DNA of 64,000 nucleotides, taken from NCBI RefSeq assembly GCF_017165765.1, contig NZ_JAFGZD010000004.1:1-64000 (forward strand). The letters run 5' to 3'. Shown one piece after another: positions 45,653 through 55,753 of the stretch. Positions within the stretch are counted from its first letter, which is position 1; every line of letters starts with the position of its first letter. This stretch comes from Pseudomonas capsici. GTDB lineage: Bacteria; Pseudomonadota; Gammaproteobacteria; Pseudomonadales; Pseudomonadaceae. The translations under genes were made by a program, and so were the position numbers. The notes under the pieces were generated by a model that was given only the letters and a program-made list of their open reading frames with translations, did no database searches and was not told where the DNA came from.

Positions 45653-47500
45653 TTATGGCACCAGCTTGTCCAGCAGTGCCTTGTCACGTACCGCACCCTT
45701 GTCGGCGCTGGTCGCCAGCAGGGCGTAGGCCTTGAGGGCGGTGGTCACTTTGCGTGGACGCACTTCCACCGGTTTCCAGCCTTTCTTGTCCTGTTCCGCA
45801 CGGCGTGCAGCCAGTTCTTCGTCGCTGACCAGCAGGTTGATCGAGCGGTTCGGGATGTCGATCAGCACTTTGTCGCCATCGCGCACCAGACCGATTGCGC
45901 CGCCTGCCGCCGCTTCCGGCGAAGCGTGGCCGATGGAGAGTCCCGAAGTACCGCCCGAGAAACGACCGTCGGTCAGCAGGGCACAGGCTTTGCCCAGGCC
46001 CTTGGATTTCAGGTAGGAAGTCGGATACAGCATTTCCTGCATGCCCGGGCCGCCTTTCGGGCCTTCGTAACGGATGATCACGATGTCGCCAGCCTTCACT
46101 TCGTCGGCGAGGATGCCGCGCACAGCGCTGTCCTGGCTCTCGAAGATCTTGGCGTTGCCTTCGAAGACATGGATCGATTCGTCCACGCCTGCGGTTTTTA
46201 CCACGCAGCCGTCCAGTGCGATGTTGCCGTACAGCACGGCCAGACCGCCTTCCTGGGAGTAGGCATGCTCGACACTGCGGATGCAGCCGTTTTCACGGTC
46301 GTCGTCCAGGCTCGGCCAGCGGGTCGACTGACTGAAAGCCGTCTGCGTCGGAATGCCTGCCGGACCTGCCTTGAAGAAGGTGTGGACGGCTTCGTCGTCA
46401 GTCTGGGTGATGTCCCATTTGGCGATGGCTTCGGCCATGGTCTTGCTGTGTACGGTCGGCAGATCGGTATGCAGCAGGCCGCCACGGGCCAGCGAACCCA
46501 GGATACTGAAGATGCCGCCTGCGCGGTGTACATCTTCCATGTGGTACTTCTGGATGTTCGGCGCAACCTTGCATAGTTGCGGCACCTTGCGCGACAGACG
46601 GTCGATATCGCGCAGGTCGAAGGCAACTTCGGCTTCCTGGGCAGCGGCCAGCAAGTGCAGGATGGTGTTGGTGGAACCGCCCATGGCGATGTCCAGAGTC
46701 ATGGCATTCTCGAACGCCTTGAAACTGGCGATGTTGCGCGGCAGAACCGACTCATCGTTGTCGCGGTAATACTGCTTGCACAGCTCGACGATGGTACGGC
46801 CGGCAGTCAGGAACAGTTGCTCGCGGTCGCTGTGGGTCGCGAGTGTCGAGCCGTTACCCGGCAGTGCCAGGCCCAGTGCTTCGGTCAGGCAGTTCATCGA
46901 GTTGGCGGTGAACATGCCCGAGCATGAACCGCATGTCGGACAGGCGCTGCGCTCGTATTCGGCGACCTTTTCGTCGCTGGCGGTGGAGTCGGCTGCGATC
47001 ACCATGGCATCGACCAGATCCAGGCCATGGCTGGCCAGTTTGGTCTTGCCGGCTTCCATCGGCCCGCCGGAGACGAAGATCACCGGGATATTGAGGCGCA
47101 GCGACGCCATCAACATGCCGGGGGTGATCTTGTCGCAGTTGGAGATACAGACGATGGCGTCGGCGCAGTGGGCGTTGACCATGTACTCCACGGAATCGGC
47201 GATGATCTCGCGGCTCGGCAGCGAATACAGCATGCCGTCGTGGCCCATGGCGATACCGTCATCCACGGCGATGGTATTGAATTCCTTGGCCACGCCGCCT
47301 GCGTGCTCCACTTCCCGAGCGACCAGTTGACCCATGTCCTTGAGGTGGACGTGTCCCGGTACGAACTGGGTGAAGGAGTTGGCGATGGCGATGATCGGTT
47401 TCTTGAAGTCTTCGTCCTTCATGCCCGTGGCGCGCCACAAGGCACGTGCGCCGGCCATGTTGCGACCGTGGGTGGACGTTTTCGAGCGGTAATCAGGCAT
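45653..47500 (-). CDS. ilvD: Dihydroxy-acid dehydratase
   Basis: The 615-residue Fe-S enzyme makes 2-keto acids in isoleucine and valine synthesis. It starts [22 protein letters not shown], and the cluster cysteines appear in [14 protein letters not shown] and [19 protein letters not shown]. Other motifs are [24 protein letters not shown] and [12 protein letters not shown], then [15 protein letters not shown]. Length and start agree with the E. coli enzyme. The upstream 280 bases to the RAYT remnant hold its promoter. No attenuator was recognised. Confidence 0.95.
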   Translation of the reverse strand: MPDYRSKTSTHGRNMAGARALWRATGMKDEDFKKPIIAIANSFTQFVPGHVHLKDMGQLVAREVEHAGGVAKEFNTIAVDDGIAMGHDGMLYSLPSREIIADSVEYMVNAHCADAIVCISNCDKITPGMLMASLRLNIPVIFVSGGPMEAGKTKLASHGLDLVDAMVIAADSTASDEKVAEYERSACPTCGSCSGMFTANSMNCLTEALGLALPGNGSTLATHSDREQLFLTAGRTIVELCKQYYRDNDESVLPRNIASFKAFENAMTLDIAMGGSTNTILHLLAAAQEAEVAFDLRDIDRLSRKVPQLCKVAPNIQKYHMEDVHRAGGIFSILGSLARGGLLHTDLPTVHSKTMAEAIAKWDITQTDDEAVHTFFKAGPAGIPTQTAFSQSTRWPSLDDDRENGCIRSVEHAYSQEGGLAVLYGNIALDGCVVKTAGVDESIHVFEGNAKIFESQDSAVRGILADEVKAGDIVIIRYEGPKGGPGMQEMLYPTSYLKSKGLGKACALLTDGRFSGGTSGLSIGHASPEAAAGGAIGLVRDGDKVLIDIPNRSINLLVSDEELAARRAEQDKKGWKPVEVRPRKVTTALKAYALLATSADKGAVRDKALLDKLVP

Positions 47501-47779
47501 TGGAGCACTCCGGCAAAACAGGCTAATCAGTAAGGGGAGTGAGCTTCTAGTGACGCTACACGCAACGGCAGTGACCGGACGCAGCGAAGAAACCGAACGC
47601 CACGGGATCGCCGTGCACTCGGCCTGAGCTCATAAACCCGCCGGGGGATGACTGGCGATGAATAGGGTCGATTCTACACGGGTCGGCAGGCTTGCGGACA
47701 CCTCCTGAAAGGCTAATCGGGGTGAGGGTTTTCATGTGTCCACTAATCTGACTGGGAGCCATCAGGGAAGAGGTGTGAT
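47501..47779. other. Intergenic region upstream of ilvD
   Basis: These 280 bases hold no credible gene. Small frames here have no ribosome binding sites. The region must contain the ilvD promoter on the minus strand. No attenuator-like leader peptide or T-run terminator was seen. Confidence 0.5.
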
Positions 47780-47946
47780 TTGTCCATATCCAGTCATGGA
47801 GCCGATTTGCGTAAAGGGCGGTATTCCGAAATAGGGCGCATTTACTTGCTGACATCCGTAGTTCATGAGCGACGACCGCTATTCAATGATTGGCGAATGG
47901 GACGCCTGCTGGTGGATGAGTTCCGAAAAGCGCAACAAGAGGGGCA
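47780..47946 (+). pseudogene. N-terminal remnant of a REP-associated tyrosine transposase (RAYT)
   Basis: The frame encodes LRKGRYSEIGRIYLLTSVV, then HERRPLFNDWRMGRLLVDEFRKAQQ, matching the start of Y1 RAYT transposases (R.GR.S..G..YLLT.V...R.P.F.D...GRLLV.E.R). The catalytic His-hydrophobic-His and Tyr regions are missing, because the frame runs straight into the REP hairpin at 47942 and then the end of rlmI. It starts from TTG and lacks a good ribosome binding site. I read it as a decayed remnant; about 55 of the usual 150-170 residues survive. Confidence 0.62.
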
Positions 47947-47984
47947 AGCGCGCTCCTACAAACGCTGTAGGAGCGCGCTTGCCC
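47942..47984. repeat. REP hairpin with 19-bp perfect stem, family B
   Basis: Bases 47942-47960 and 47966-47984 are perfect inverted copies (GGGCAAGCGCGCTCCTACA and its complement) with a five-base loop. The arm shares TGTAGGAGCG with the REP pair at 28005. It abuts the RAYT remnant, the arrangement expected when RAYTs move REPs, and lies 15 bases before the end of rlmI. Confidence 0.85.
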
Positions 47985-47998
47985 GCGACGGGCTGGAA

Positions 47999-49195
47999 TC
48001 AGCTATTCGGCAACAACCGGCAGGTAATGCTCTTGATATAGCGGGTTTCCTGGATGGCCGGGTGTACCGGATGATCCGGGCCCTGGCTGCCGCGCTCCAG
48101 GAACTGGATGTTGCGGTCCAGGTGGCGGGCGCTGGTCAGGAGGATGTTTTGCAGGTCGTCTTCTGGCAGGTGCATCGAGCACGAGGCGCTGACCAGGATG
48201 CCGTCCTTGCTGAGCAGGCGCATGGCCTGTTCGTTCAGGCGGCGGTAGGCGCCTTCGCCGTTTTTCAGGTCTTTCTTGCGTTTGATGAAGGCGGGCGGGT
48301 CGGCCACGATCACGTCGAAGCGCTCTTCGGCGGCTTTCAGCTCTTTCAGGGCTTCAAACACGTCGCCTTCAATGCAGGTGACCTTTTCGGCAAAGCCGTT
48401 CAGGGCTGCGTTGCGCTCCACGCCGTCCAGGGCAAAGCCCGAGGCATCTACGCAGGTGACTTCACTGGCCCCAAAGGCACCTGCCTGAATGCCCCAGCCG
48501 CCGATATAGCTGTACAGGTCCAGCACGCGCTTGCCTTTGACGTAAGGTGCCAGACGGGCGCGGTTCATGCGATGGTCGTAGAACCAGCCGGTTTTCTGAC
48601 CCTGCAATACAGGGGCTTCGAACTTCACGCCGTTCTCTTCCAGCGCAACCCATTCCGGTACTGCGCCATAGACGGTTTCGACATAGCGGTTCAGACCTTC
48701 GGCATCGCGGGCAGCCGAGTCGTTCTTGAACAGAATGCCGCTGGGCTTGAGCACCTGAACCAGAGCGGCGATCACGTCTTCCTTATGCTGCTCCATGGTT
48801 GCTGAAGCCAGTTGCACCACGAGGATATGGTCGAAACGATCGACCACCAGACCCGGCAGCAGGTCCGAATCGCCGTAGACCAGGCGATAGAACGGCTTGT
48901 CGAACAGACGATCACGCAGGGACAGTGCCACGTTCAGACGATGCACCAGCAGCGACTTGTCCAGCGCCAGCTTGATATCCCGTGATAGCAGGCGGGCGCA
49001 GATCAGGTTGTTGGGGCTCATGGCGACGATGCCCAGTGGCTTGCCGCCAGCGGCTTCGAGCAACGCCTGATCGCCTGCCGCAAAACCGTGCAGTGGGGTG
49101 GCGGCTACATCGATTTCATTGCTGTAGACCCACAGATGACCGGCGCGCAGGCGACGGTCGGCGTTGGCTTTGAGGCGCAGGCTAGGCAGGGACAT
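47999..49195 (-). CDS. rlmI: 23S rRNA (cytosine-5-)-methyltransferase RlmI
   Basis: The 398-residue enzyme methylates C1962 of 23S rRNA in E. coli. It has an N-terminal PUA domain (LRLKANADRRLRAGHLWVYSNEI...), a central beta-rich linker (LPGLVVDRFDHILVVQLASA) and a SAM domain with LDLYSYIGGWGIQAGAFGAS, VTCVDASGFALD and the catalytic VADPPAFIKRKKD. SASCSMHL carries the active cysteine. Length and architecture agree with RlmI. Transcribed alone; a REP hairpin follows its stop. Confidence 0.9.
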   Translation of the reverse strand: MSLPSLRLKANADRRLRAGHLWVYSNEIDVAATPLHGFAAGDQALLEAAGGKPLGIVAMSPNNLICARLLSRDIKLALDKSLLVHRLNVALSLRDRLFDKPFYRLVYGDSDLLPGLVVDRFDHILVVQLASATMEQHKEDVIAALVQVLKPSGILFKNDSAARDAEGLNRYVETVYGAVPEWVALEENGVKFEAPVLQGQKTGWFYDHRMNRARLAPYVKGKRVLDLYSYIGGWGIQAGAFGASEVTCVDASGFALDGVERNAALNGFAEKVTCIEGDVFEALKELKAAEERFDVIVADPPAFIKRKKDLKNGEGAYRRLNEQAMRLLSKDGILVSASCSMHLPEDDLQNILLTSARHLDRNIQFLERGSQGPDHPVHPAIQETRYIKSITCRLLPNS

Positions 49196-49385
49196 GACGT
49201 CGCTCCGGAAAAAAGAGCGGGATTATAGCCTGTGATCGGGCTGTCTGAGGGACATCACGTCAATTAATCGGAGCAAACATTTGGAATCATGAAACTTGGC
49301 TAAAGTCATAGCCTTGTGCCCAAGAGCTTATGGACCGATTCTCATTAAGCGGGCAGAATCCTGCTATGGCCCCGAGTAAATTTCT

Positions 49386-50252
49386 ATGTCCGAAGAGTTG
49401 ACCCCCGAGCAGATCCAGCAAGCCCTTCAGGGTATCAGCGTACCTCCGCAGCCGCAGATCATGGTTGACCTGCAGATGGAGCAGTACATGCCTGATCCCG
49501 ATCTGGCGGTCATTGCGCGGTTGATCTCTCAGGACCCGGGGCTTTCCGGCGCATTGCTCAAGATCGTCAATTCTCCGCATTACGGCTTGTCCAACAAGAT
49601 CGCCTCGATCCAGAAGGCTGTGAATCTTCTGGGCAGTCGCACTGTCATCAACCTGATCAACGCGCAGTCGATCAAGGGCGAGATGAGCGACGAAACCATC
49701 GTGACGCTCAACCGTTTCTGGGACAGTGCCCAGGACGTGGCAATCACCAGCCTGACCCTGGCCAAGCGAATCGGCTCGCAGACGGTTGACGAATCCTACG
49801 CGCTGGGCCTGTTCCATGACTGCGGTATTCCGCTGATGCTCAAGCGTTTTGCGGATTACATGCCGGTGCTGGAAGAGTCCTACGCCAAGGCCGGCCCAGA
49901 TTGCCGGATCGTGGACACCGAAAACAGCAGGTTCGACACTAACCACGCCGTTGTCGGCTATTTCACTGCAAAGTCCTGGCGTTTGCCGGAACATGTCTGC
50001 AATGCCATTGCCAATCACCACAATGCCCTGGCGATTTTCGAGGACGAGTCGAGCCGCAATACCGCGCTCAAGAATCTCCTGGCTCCTTTGAAAATGGCCG
50101 AGCATATCTGTGAATCCTGCCGGGTGCTGGGCAACCAGGACGAAGATCACGAGTGGAACAGCATCGGCCATATGGTGCTGGATTATGTCGGTCTTTCCGA
50201 GTATGACTTTGAATACCTGAAGGAAAGCATCCGCGAGCTGGGCGCCCACTGA
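49386..50252 (+). CDS. HDOD domain-containing protein
   Basis: The 288-residue protein is an HDOD (HD-related output domain) member over most of its length: LTPEQIQQALQGISVPPQPQIMVDL at the start, NSPHYGLSNKIASIQKAVNLLGSRTVINLI, then DESYALGLFHDCGIPLML and the helix with ICNAIANHHNAL (CNAIANHHNA). The HD metal ligands are incomplete, as usual for HDOD, so it is probably a signalling adapter rather than a phosphodiesterase. No receiver or GGDEF domain is attached. It lies upstream of mutM with a 45-base gap; cotranscription is possible. Confidence 0.85.
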   Translation: MSEELTPEQIQQALQGISVPPQPQIMVDLQMEQYMPDPDLAVIARLISQDPGLSGALLKIVNSPHYGLSNKIASIQKAVNLLGSRTVINLINAQSIKGEMSDETIVTLNRFWDSAQDVAITSLTLAKRIGSQTVDESYALGLFHDCGIPLMLKRFADYMPVLEESYAKAGPDCRIVDTENSRFDTNHAVVGYFTAKSWRLPEHVCNAIANHHNALAIFEDESSRNTALKNLLAPLKMAEHICESCRVLGNQDEDHEWNSIGHMVLDYVGLSEYDFEYLKESIRELGAH

Positions 50253-50297
50253 TTCTGCCCGCTCCCGGTCTTCCTTTTTTGCCTCACCGAGTTATCC

Positions 50298-51110
50298 ATG
50301 CCTGAATTACCTGAAGTCGAAACCACGCGCCGTGGCATTGCGCCCCACCTTGAAGGGCAGCGTGTCAGTCGCGTGATCGTGCGAGACCGGCGTTTGCGCT
50401 GGCCTATTCCCGAAGACCTCGATGTGCGCCTTTCCGGGCAGCGGATCGTGGAAGTCGGTCGGCGGGCCAAATACCTGCTGATCCAGGCTGAAGTCGGGAC
50501 GCTTATCAGTCATCTGGGCATGTCGGGTAACCTGCGTCTGGTCGAAGCCGGCGTTCCTGCGCTCAAGCATGAGCATGTGGATATCGAACTGGAGTCCGGT
50601 CTGGCGCTGCGCTACACCGACCCGCGTCGCTTCGGTGCCATGCTCTGGAGTCTGGAGCCCCATACCCATGAACTGCTGGTTCGACTGGGGCCGGAACCGT
50701 TGACGGACCTGTTCGATGGCGAGCGTCTTTATGAGCGCTCCCGAGGTAAGTCGATTGCGGTGAAGCCTTTCATCATGGACAACGCGGTGGTGGTCGGCGT
50801 GGGCAATATCTATGCGACCGAAGCGCTGTTTGCTGCCGGTATCGACCCGCGTCGCGAGGCCAAGGGCATTTCCCGGGCGCGCTATCTGAAGCTGGCCATC
50901 GAGATCAAGCGCATTCTGGCCTATGCCATCGAACGGGGCGGTACGACTCTGCGCGATTTCATCGGTGGCGACGGCAAGCCGGGCTATTTCCAGCAGGAGC
51001 TTTTTGTCTACGGTCGTGGCGAGCAGCCGTGCAAGGTGTGTGGCACGACCTTGCGTGAGGTCAAGCTGGGGCAGCGGGCGAGCGTTTATTGCCCCAAATG
51101 CCAGACCTGA
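50298..51110 (+). CDS. mutM: Formamidopyrimidine-DNA glycosylase
   Basis: This 270-residue repair enzyme removes 8-oxoguanine and formamidopyrimidines. After loss of Met, Pro1 and Glu2 of [18 protein letters not shown] form the catalytic pair. [13 protein letters not shown] carries the lysine of the beta-lyase step. The H2TH region [21 protein letters not shown] is followed by the C-terminal zinc finger [11 protein letters not shown]...YCPKCQT. All residues needed for activity are present. Confidence 0.95.
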   Translation: MPELPEVETTRRGIAPHLEGQRVSRVIVRDRRLRWPIPEDLDVRLSGQRIVEVGRRAKYLLIQAEVGTLISHLGMSGNLRLVEAGVPALKHEHVDIELESGLALRYTDPRRFGAMLWSLEPHTHELLVRLGPEPLTDLFDGERLYERSRGKSIAVKPFIMDNAVVVGVGNIYATEALFAAGIDPRREAKGISRARYLKLAIEIKRILAYAIERGGTTLRDFIGGDGKPGYFQQELFVYGRGEQPCKVCGTTLREVKLGQRASVYCPKCQT

Positions 51111-51204
51111 TCCTCAATACTTGAAATACTGCGTCGCTTGCTTAAGCCCCAGTGCTGTTTATAGTTATCAGCACCCCAACCCGCGACACCTGAAGGACCA
51201 AGCC

Positions 51205-51543
51205 ATGCGCCCGTTTCGTATTCTCGCCGCCACCCTGACCCTGCTCGTCGGGTTACAGGCTTTACCTGCCATGGCTACCGAGCTGCCTCCAGGCAGTGGT
51301 GATCCGGTCTACAGCATCCAGACTCCGCCCGCTTTCGCCATGATCGGCGATCTGATCATCGCCCGGCCATTGCTGATTGCCGCGACCATTGTCGGCACGG
51401 GGCTGTTCGTGATTGCGGCACCTTTCGCAGCCGCGGGCGGTAACCTGGGGGCAACCGGCAAGGCGCTGGTGGTCGATCCTGGCAAGGCTGCATTCGTCAG
51501 GTGCCTGGGCTGCACCGGCGATGGATATGGCAAGCAGGAATGA
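51205..51543 (+). CDS. Small exported or membrane protein of unknown function
   Basis: This is a 112-residue protein with a signal peptide ([23 protein letters not shown], cleavage near residue 24) and one transmembrane segment ([26 protein letters not shown] in part). The C-terminus [23 protein letters not shown] contains a CxxC. Databases often label such proteins multidrug transporter with little basis. The ATG at 51205 is supported by AAGGA upstream. It lies after mutM with a 95-base gap. Confidence 0.75.
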   Translation: MRPFRILAATLTLLVGLQALPAMATELPPGSGDPVYSIQTPPAFAMIGDLIIARPLLIAATIVGTGLFVIAAPFAAAGGNLGATGKALVVDPGKAAFVRCLGCTGDGYGKQE

Positions 51544-51575
51544 TGCAGAACGCTCCGGTCACCGGCGAATGAAGG

Positions 51576-51890
<315 letters not shown>

Positions 51891-51915
51891 TTAGCGCCTT
51901 CTGTGCACCTCGAGG

Positions 51916-52437
<522 letters not shown>

Positions 52438-52556
52438 TTATCGCAGCCGCCTCGGTGGGCCAAGTCGAGGTGTCATCGGCGAGGCTTTATTGTGCCGATT
52501 ATCGGCGATTTTTTATCAGGCTGATGGCATCTCAATGGCCATTGGCATGGCTCTAT

Positions 52557-53966
52557 TCAGCGCAGGAACAGCTTGTAGACCAGCCGCTGAATAGCCTTAC
52601 CGTACGGCGGGTAAATTAAACGCGCTGCGTTGAAGCGTTGCTTGATGAGCACGCTTTTGGCCTGGCTGAAGGTCAGAAAACCTTCCCGCCCATGATAATG
52701 CCCCATGCCTGAAGGGCCGATTCCCCCGAAGGGCAAGTCGTCCTGAGCCGCATGCATCAGCGTATCGTTCAGGCAGACGCCGCCGGAGTGAGTCTGTTCC
52801 AGCACTTTTTGCTGCTCGGCCTTGTTGTAGCCGAAGTAGTAGAGCGCCAGTGGGCGAGGGCGTTCATTGATATAGGCAAAGGCATCATCGAGATGACGGT
52901 AGGGCACGATGGGCAGCAGCGGCCCGAAAATCTCATCCTGCATGGCCAGCATGTCATCGCTGACGTTGAGCAGGAGACTGAACGGCATGCGCTGTGCCTG
53001 TCCCTGATCGTACAAGGCGATTACCTCGGCACCTTTGCTGGTGGCGTCGTCCAGATAGTGATTCAGCCGTGCCAGTTGTCGCTGGTTGATGATGGCCGTG
53101 TAGTCCGGGTTGTCGGCCAGTGTCGGATAAAAGCTCTGGACCGCTTGCCTGTAGGCTTCGACGAACCCCTGCACCCGATCCTGTGGCACCAGCACGTAGT
53201 CCGGCGCAATGCAGGTCTGCCCGGCATTGAGGGTCTTGCCGAATGCAATGCGCTCGGCGGCGTCCTTGAGCGGGACATCTGCGGACACAATCACCGGAGA
53301 CTTGCCGCCCAGTTCCAGCGTGACCGGCGTCAGGTTCTCGGCGGCAGCACGCATGACATGTTTGCCGATGCTGGTCGCGCCGGTAAACAGAAGATGATCG
53401 AACGGCAGTCTGGAGAAGGCCATGCCCACATCGGCCTCGCCCAGCACCACTGCGACCAGGTCCTCGGGAAAGATCCGGGCGAACAGGCGCTTGAGCAATT
53501 CGCCCGTGGCAGGCGTGGATTCGCTGAGCTTGAGCATTACCCGGTTGCCCGCGGCCAGAGCACCAATCAGCGGGCCGATGGCCAGGAACAGTGGGTAATT
53601 CCAGGGCACGATAACCCCGACCACGCCCAGAGGCTGATACACCACCTTGGCCGAGGCCGGTTGAAAGGCCAGGCCGACATGGCGGCGTGAGGGTTTCATC
53701 CAGCGCTTGAGCCTTTTGCGCGCATCCCGTATACCCAGCAGGCTTGGCAGCAACTCGGCCAGCAGGGTTTCGTCGGGGCTGCGATGGCTGAAATCGCTGC
53801 TGATGGCGTCGATCAATGCCTGCCGATGCTCGCTGAGCAGTTCACCCAGGCTTTTGAGCCATTGGGAGCGTTGGGCCGCCGGGGGCATCGGGTTGGCTGC
53901 GAATGCCTGGCGCTGGAGAGCGAACGTGTGTTCCAGTTCGCTGGAAAAAGGCGGGGCGTCGGACAT
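52557..53966 (-). CDS. calB: Coniferyl aldehyde dehydrogenase
   Basis: The 469-residue NAD(P)-dependent aldehyde dehydrogenase has VIVPWNYPLFLAIGPLI, Glu218 in LELGGKSP and the catalytic Cys252 in NAGQTCIAPDY. The C-terminus FGGIGPSGMGHYHGREGFLTFS followed by a basic, hydrophobic tail (AIQRLVYKLFLR) fits class 3-like coniferyl aldehyde dehydrogenases, which oxidise lignin-derived aldehydes to ferulate. A wider fatty or aromatic aldehyde role is possible. It is divergent from a TetR-type gene, whose product probably represses it. Confidence 0.82.
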   Translation of the reverse strand: MSDAPPFSSELEHTFALQRQAFAANPMPPAAQRSQWLKSLGELLSEHRQALIDAISSDFSHRSPDETLLAELLPSLLGIRDARKRLKRWMKPSRRHVGLAFQPASAKVVYQPLGVVGVIVPWNYPLFLAIGPLIGALAAGNRVMLKLSESTPATGELLKRLFARIFPEDLVAVVLGEADVGMAFSRLPFDHLLFTGATSIGKHVMRAAAENLTPVTLELGGKSPVIVSADVPLKDAAERIAFGKTLNAGQTCIAPDYVLVPQDRVQGFVEAYRQAVQSFYPTLADNPDYTAIINQRQLARLNHYLDDATSKGAEVIALYDQGQAQRMPFSLLLNVSDDMLAMQDEIFGPLLPIVPYRHLDDAFAYINERPRPLALYYFGYNKAEQQKVLEQTHSGGVCLNDTLMHAAQDDLPFGGIGPSGMGHYHGREGFLTFSQAKSVLIKQRFNAARLIYPPYGKAIQRLVYKLFLR

Positions 53967-54000
53967 TCGAGGCGTTCCTTGCTGGATTTTTCGAGTGTTT

Positions 54001-54016
54001 TAGAGCTAATGCTCTA
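54001..54016. promoter_or_regulatory. Inverted repeat TAGAGC-TAAT-GCTCTA, candidate TetR operator
   Basis: The 16 bases TAGAGCTAATGCTCTA are inverted arms with a four-base spacer. They lie 34 bases upstream of calB and 115 bases upstream of the divergent TetR-type gene, a position suited to blocking the calB promoter. Confidence 0.6.
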
Positions 54017-54131
54017 TAAAGTCAAATGGCCTGTGTCCCCCTTGTCCCAAGGTTTCACACACATCACTGCATCTATGCCGAGCGCTTGCGCTAACATTCC
54101 CCATCAACATACCCGAGGGATCGAGCTGAGC

Positions 54132-54803
54132 ATGGCTCCACGTATCAAAACCCGTGAACGTATCGTGCAGGTCAGTCTGGAGCTGTTCAATCAGCAGGGT
54201 GAGCGTAGCGTAAGCACCAATCACATTGCCGCGCACATGGAAATTTCGCCGGGCAATCTCTATTACCACTTCCCCAACAAGCAGGCGATCATTGCCTCGC
54301 TGTTCAGCGAGTATGAAGCGCTGGTGGATGGTTTTCTGTTTCCGCCCAAAGGGCGGCAGCCGACGGTCGAAGACAAGCGTGACTATTTGCTGGCGATACT
54401 CGACAGCATGTGGCGTTACCGGTTTCTGCATCGCGATCTTGAGCATCTGCTGGCTTGCGACCCGGAAATGGCGACCCGCTATCGGCGTTTCTCCCAACGC
54501 TCTCTGACCCAGGCAATGGCGATTTACAATGCTTTCGTCGAGGCCGGCGTCCTGAACATGGACAAGGCGCAGCTCGAATCGCTGACCCTCAATACCTGGA
54601 TAATCCTCACCTCCTGGGTGCGTTTCCTGTGCACCACGCGGGAACAATCCACGCACTTGAATGAAGATGCCATTCGACGTGGTGTCTATCAGGTGCTTAT
54701 GCTGGAGTATGGCTATATCAGCGCCGAAGCCCGTGAGGAATTCAGCGCCTTGTGCGCCGCTTTCTATACGGCCCTGCCCAAGGTGCTGGGAGACGTCGGC
54801 TGA
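54132..54803 (+). CDS. TetR/AcrR-family transcriptional regulator
   Basis: The 223-residue protein has the TetR helix-turn-helix in the first 55 residues (RERIVQVSLELFNQQGERSVSTNHIAAHMEISPGNLYYHFPNK, with the diagnostic GNLYYHF). The helical ligand domain follows (FLHRDLEHLLACDPEMATRYR, TLNTWIILTSWVRFL). It corresponds to the group annotated near coniferyl aldehyde dehydrogenase genes. The ATG at 54132 fits the family; upstream frames overlap calB and were ignored. It is followed after 48 bases by the sulfurtransferase gene. Confidence 0.88.
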   Translation: MAPRIKTRERIVQVSLELFNQQGERSVSTNHIAAHMEISPGNLYYHFPNKQAIIASLFSEYEALVDGFLFPPKGRQPTVEDKRDYLLAILDSMWRYRFLHRDLEHLLACDPEMATRYRRFSQRSLTQAMAIYNAFVEAGVLNMDKAQLESLTLNTWIILTSWVRFLCTTREQSTHLNEDAIRRGVYQVLMLEYGYISAEAREEFSALCAAFYTALPKVLGDVG

Positions 54804-54851
54804 GCAGTCGTCAGCAATCAATATTCGGTTTTCTGCTTACAGGAGTGAGTC

Positions 54852-55706
54852 ATGTCCATCGCGCAACTGATCAGCCCTCAGCAACTGGCTGCCCGCCAGC
54901 GAGAGCCCGGGCTGGTGATTCTCGATTGCCGCTTTGCGCTGGAAGATCCCGATTACGGGCAGCGCAGTTACGCTCAGGGCCATATCGATCGTGCGTCTTT
55001 TGCGGACCTAGAGCGTGATCTCAGTGGCCCGGTCACCAAGGGCAAGACCGGACGTCATCCCTTGCCGGACCCTGAAGCTCTGTTGCGGCGTTTTCAGGCG
55101 TGGGGCATCAACCCGGACAGCGAAATCGTGCTCTATGACGATGGTCCCGGCGCCTTTGCGGCCCGTGCCTGGTGGCTGTTGGCGTGGCTGGGCAAGCGTG
55201 AGGGTGTCTACCTGCTCGATGGTGGTCTGAAAGCCTGGCATGCGGCGGGTCTGCCGCTGAGCCTGGATGCGCCGGGCAACAGCCCCGGCACTTTCACGGG
55301 CGAGCCCGACATGTCGCTGGTGCTCAATGCCAGTCGCTTGCAAGGCCGTCTCGGACGTCCGGAGCTGACCCTGATCGATGCACGCGCCGAAGCCCGTTTT
55401 CGCGGAGAAGTGGAGCCCATCGACCCGGTTGCCGGGCATATTCCGGGTGCGCAGTGCGTCGCTTTCAATGAAAACCTGGGGCCTGACGGGCGCTTTCTAC
55501 CCGCCGATCGGCTCAGGCAGCGCTTTGCCGAGACGTTGAAGGATCGCTCGCCCAAGGACCTGGTTGCCTACTGCGGTTCTGGTGTGACGGCCTGTCATAA
55601 CCTGTTTGCCCTGTGTCTGGCGGGTTATCCACTGGGGACGCTGTATGCAGGGTCCTGGAGCGAATGGATTACCGATCCGGCCCGCGAGGTTGCGACCGGC
55701 GCATAA
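54852..55706 (+). CDS. sseA: Sulfurtransferase, SseA type (3-mercaptopyruvate sulfurtransferase)
   Basis: The 284-residue enzyme has two rhodanese domains. The C-terminal one holds Cys241 in YCGSGVTACHN, the CG(S/T)GVTA loop of mercaptopyruvate sulfurtransferases rather than the CRKGVT loop of thiosulfate enzymes. The inactive N-terminal domain starts VILDCRFALEDPDYG and has AQGHIDRA. AGGAG before the ATG supports the start. It transfers sulfur from 3-mercaptopyruvate to thiols or cyanide. A second link to sulfur handling in this window, though far from the other sulfur genes. Confidence 0.88.
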   Translation: MSIAQLISPQQLAARQREPGLVILDCRFALEDPDYGQRSYAQGHIDRASFADLERDLSGPVTKGKTGRHPLPDPEALLRRFQAWGINPDSEIVLYDDGPGAFAARAWWLLAWLGKREGVYLLDGGLKAWHAAGLPLSLDAPGNSPGTFTGEPDMSLVLNASRLQGRLGRPELTLIDARAEARFRGEVEPIDPVAGHIPGAQCVAFNENLGPDGRFLPADRLRQRFAETLKDRSPKDLVAYCGSGVTACHNLFALCLAGYPLGTLYAGSWSEWITDPAREVATGA

Positions 55707-55751
55707 GTGCGAGGCGGCTTGCCGGCTGTCGTCAGCAAGCTGCCTCCCGCA
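55707..55751. repeat. REP-like inverted pair, family A (degenerate)
   Basis: The right arm (about 55729-55751, CAGCAAGCTGCCTCCCGCAT) is a good inverted copy of the family A sequence. The left arm GTGCGAGGCGGCTTGCCGGC is degenerate. It fills the gap between the sseA stop and the end of the converging hydrolase gene. Confidence 0.7.
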
Positions 55752-55753
55752 TG

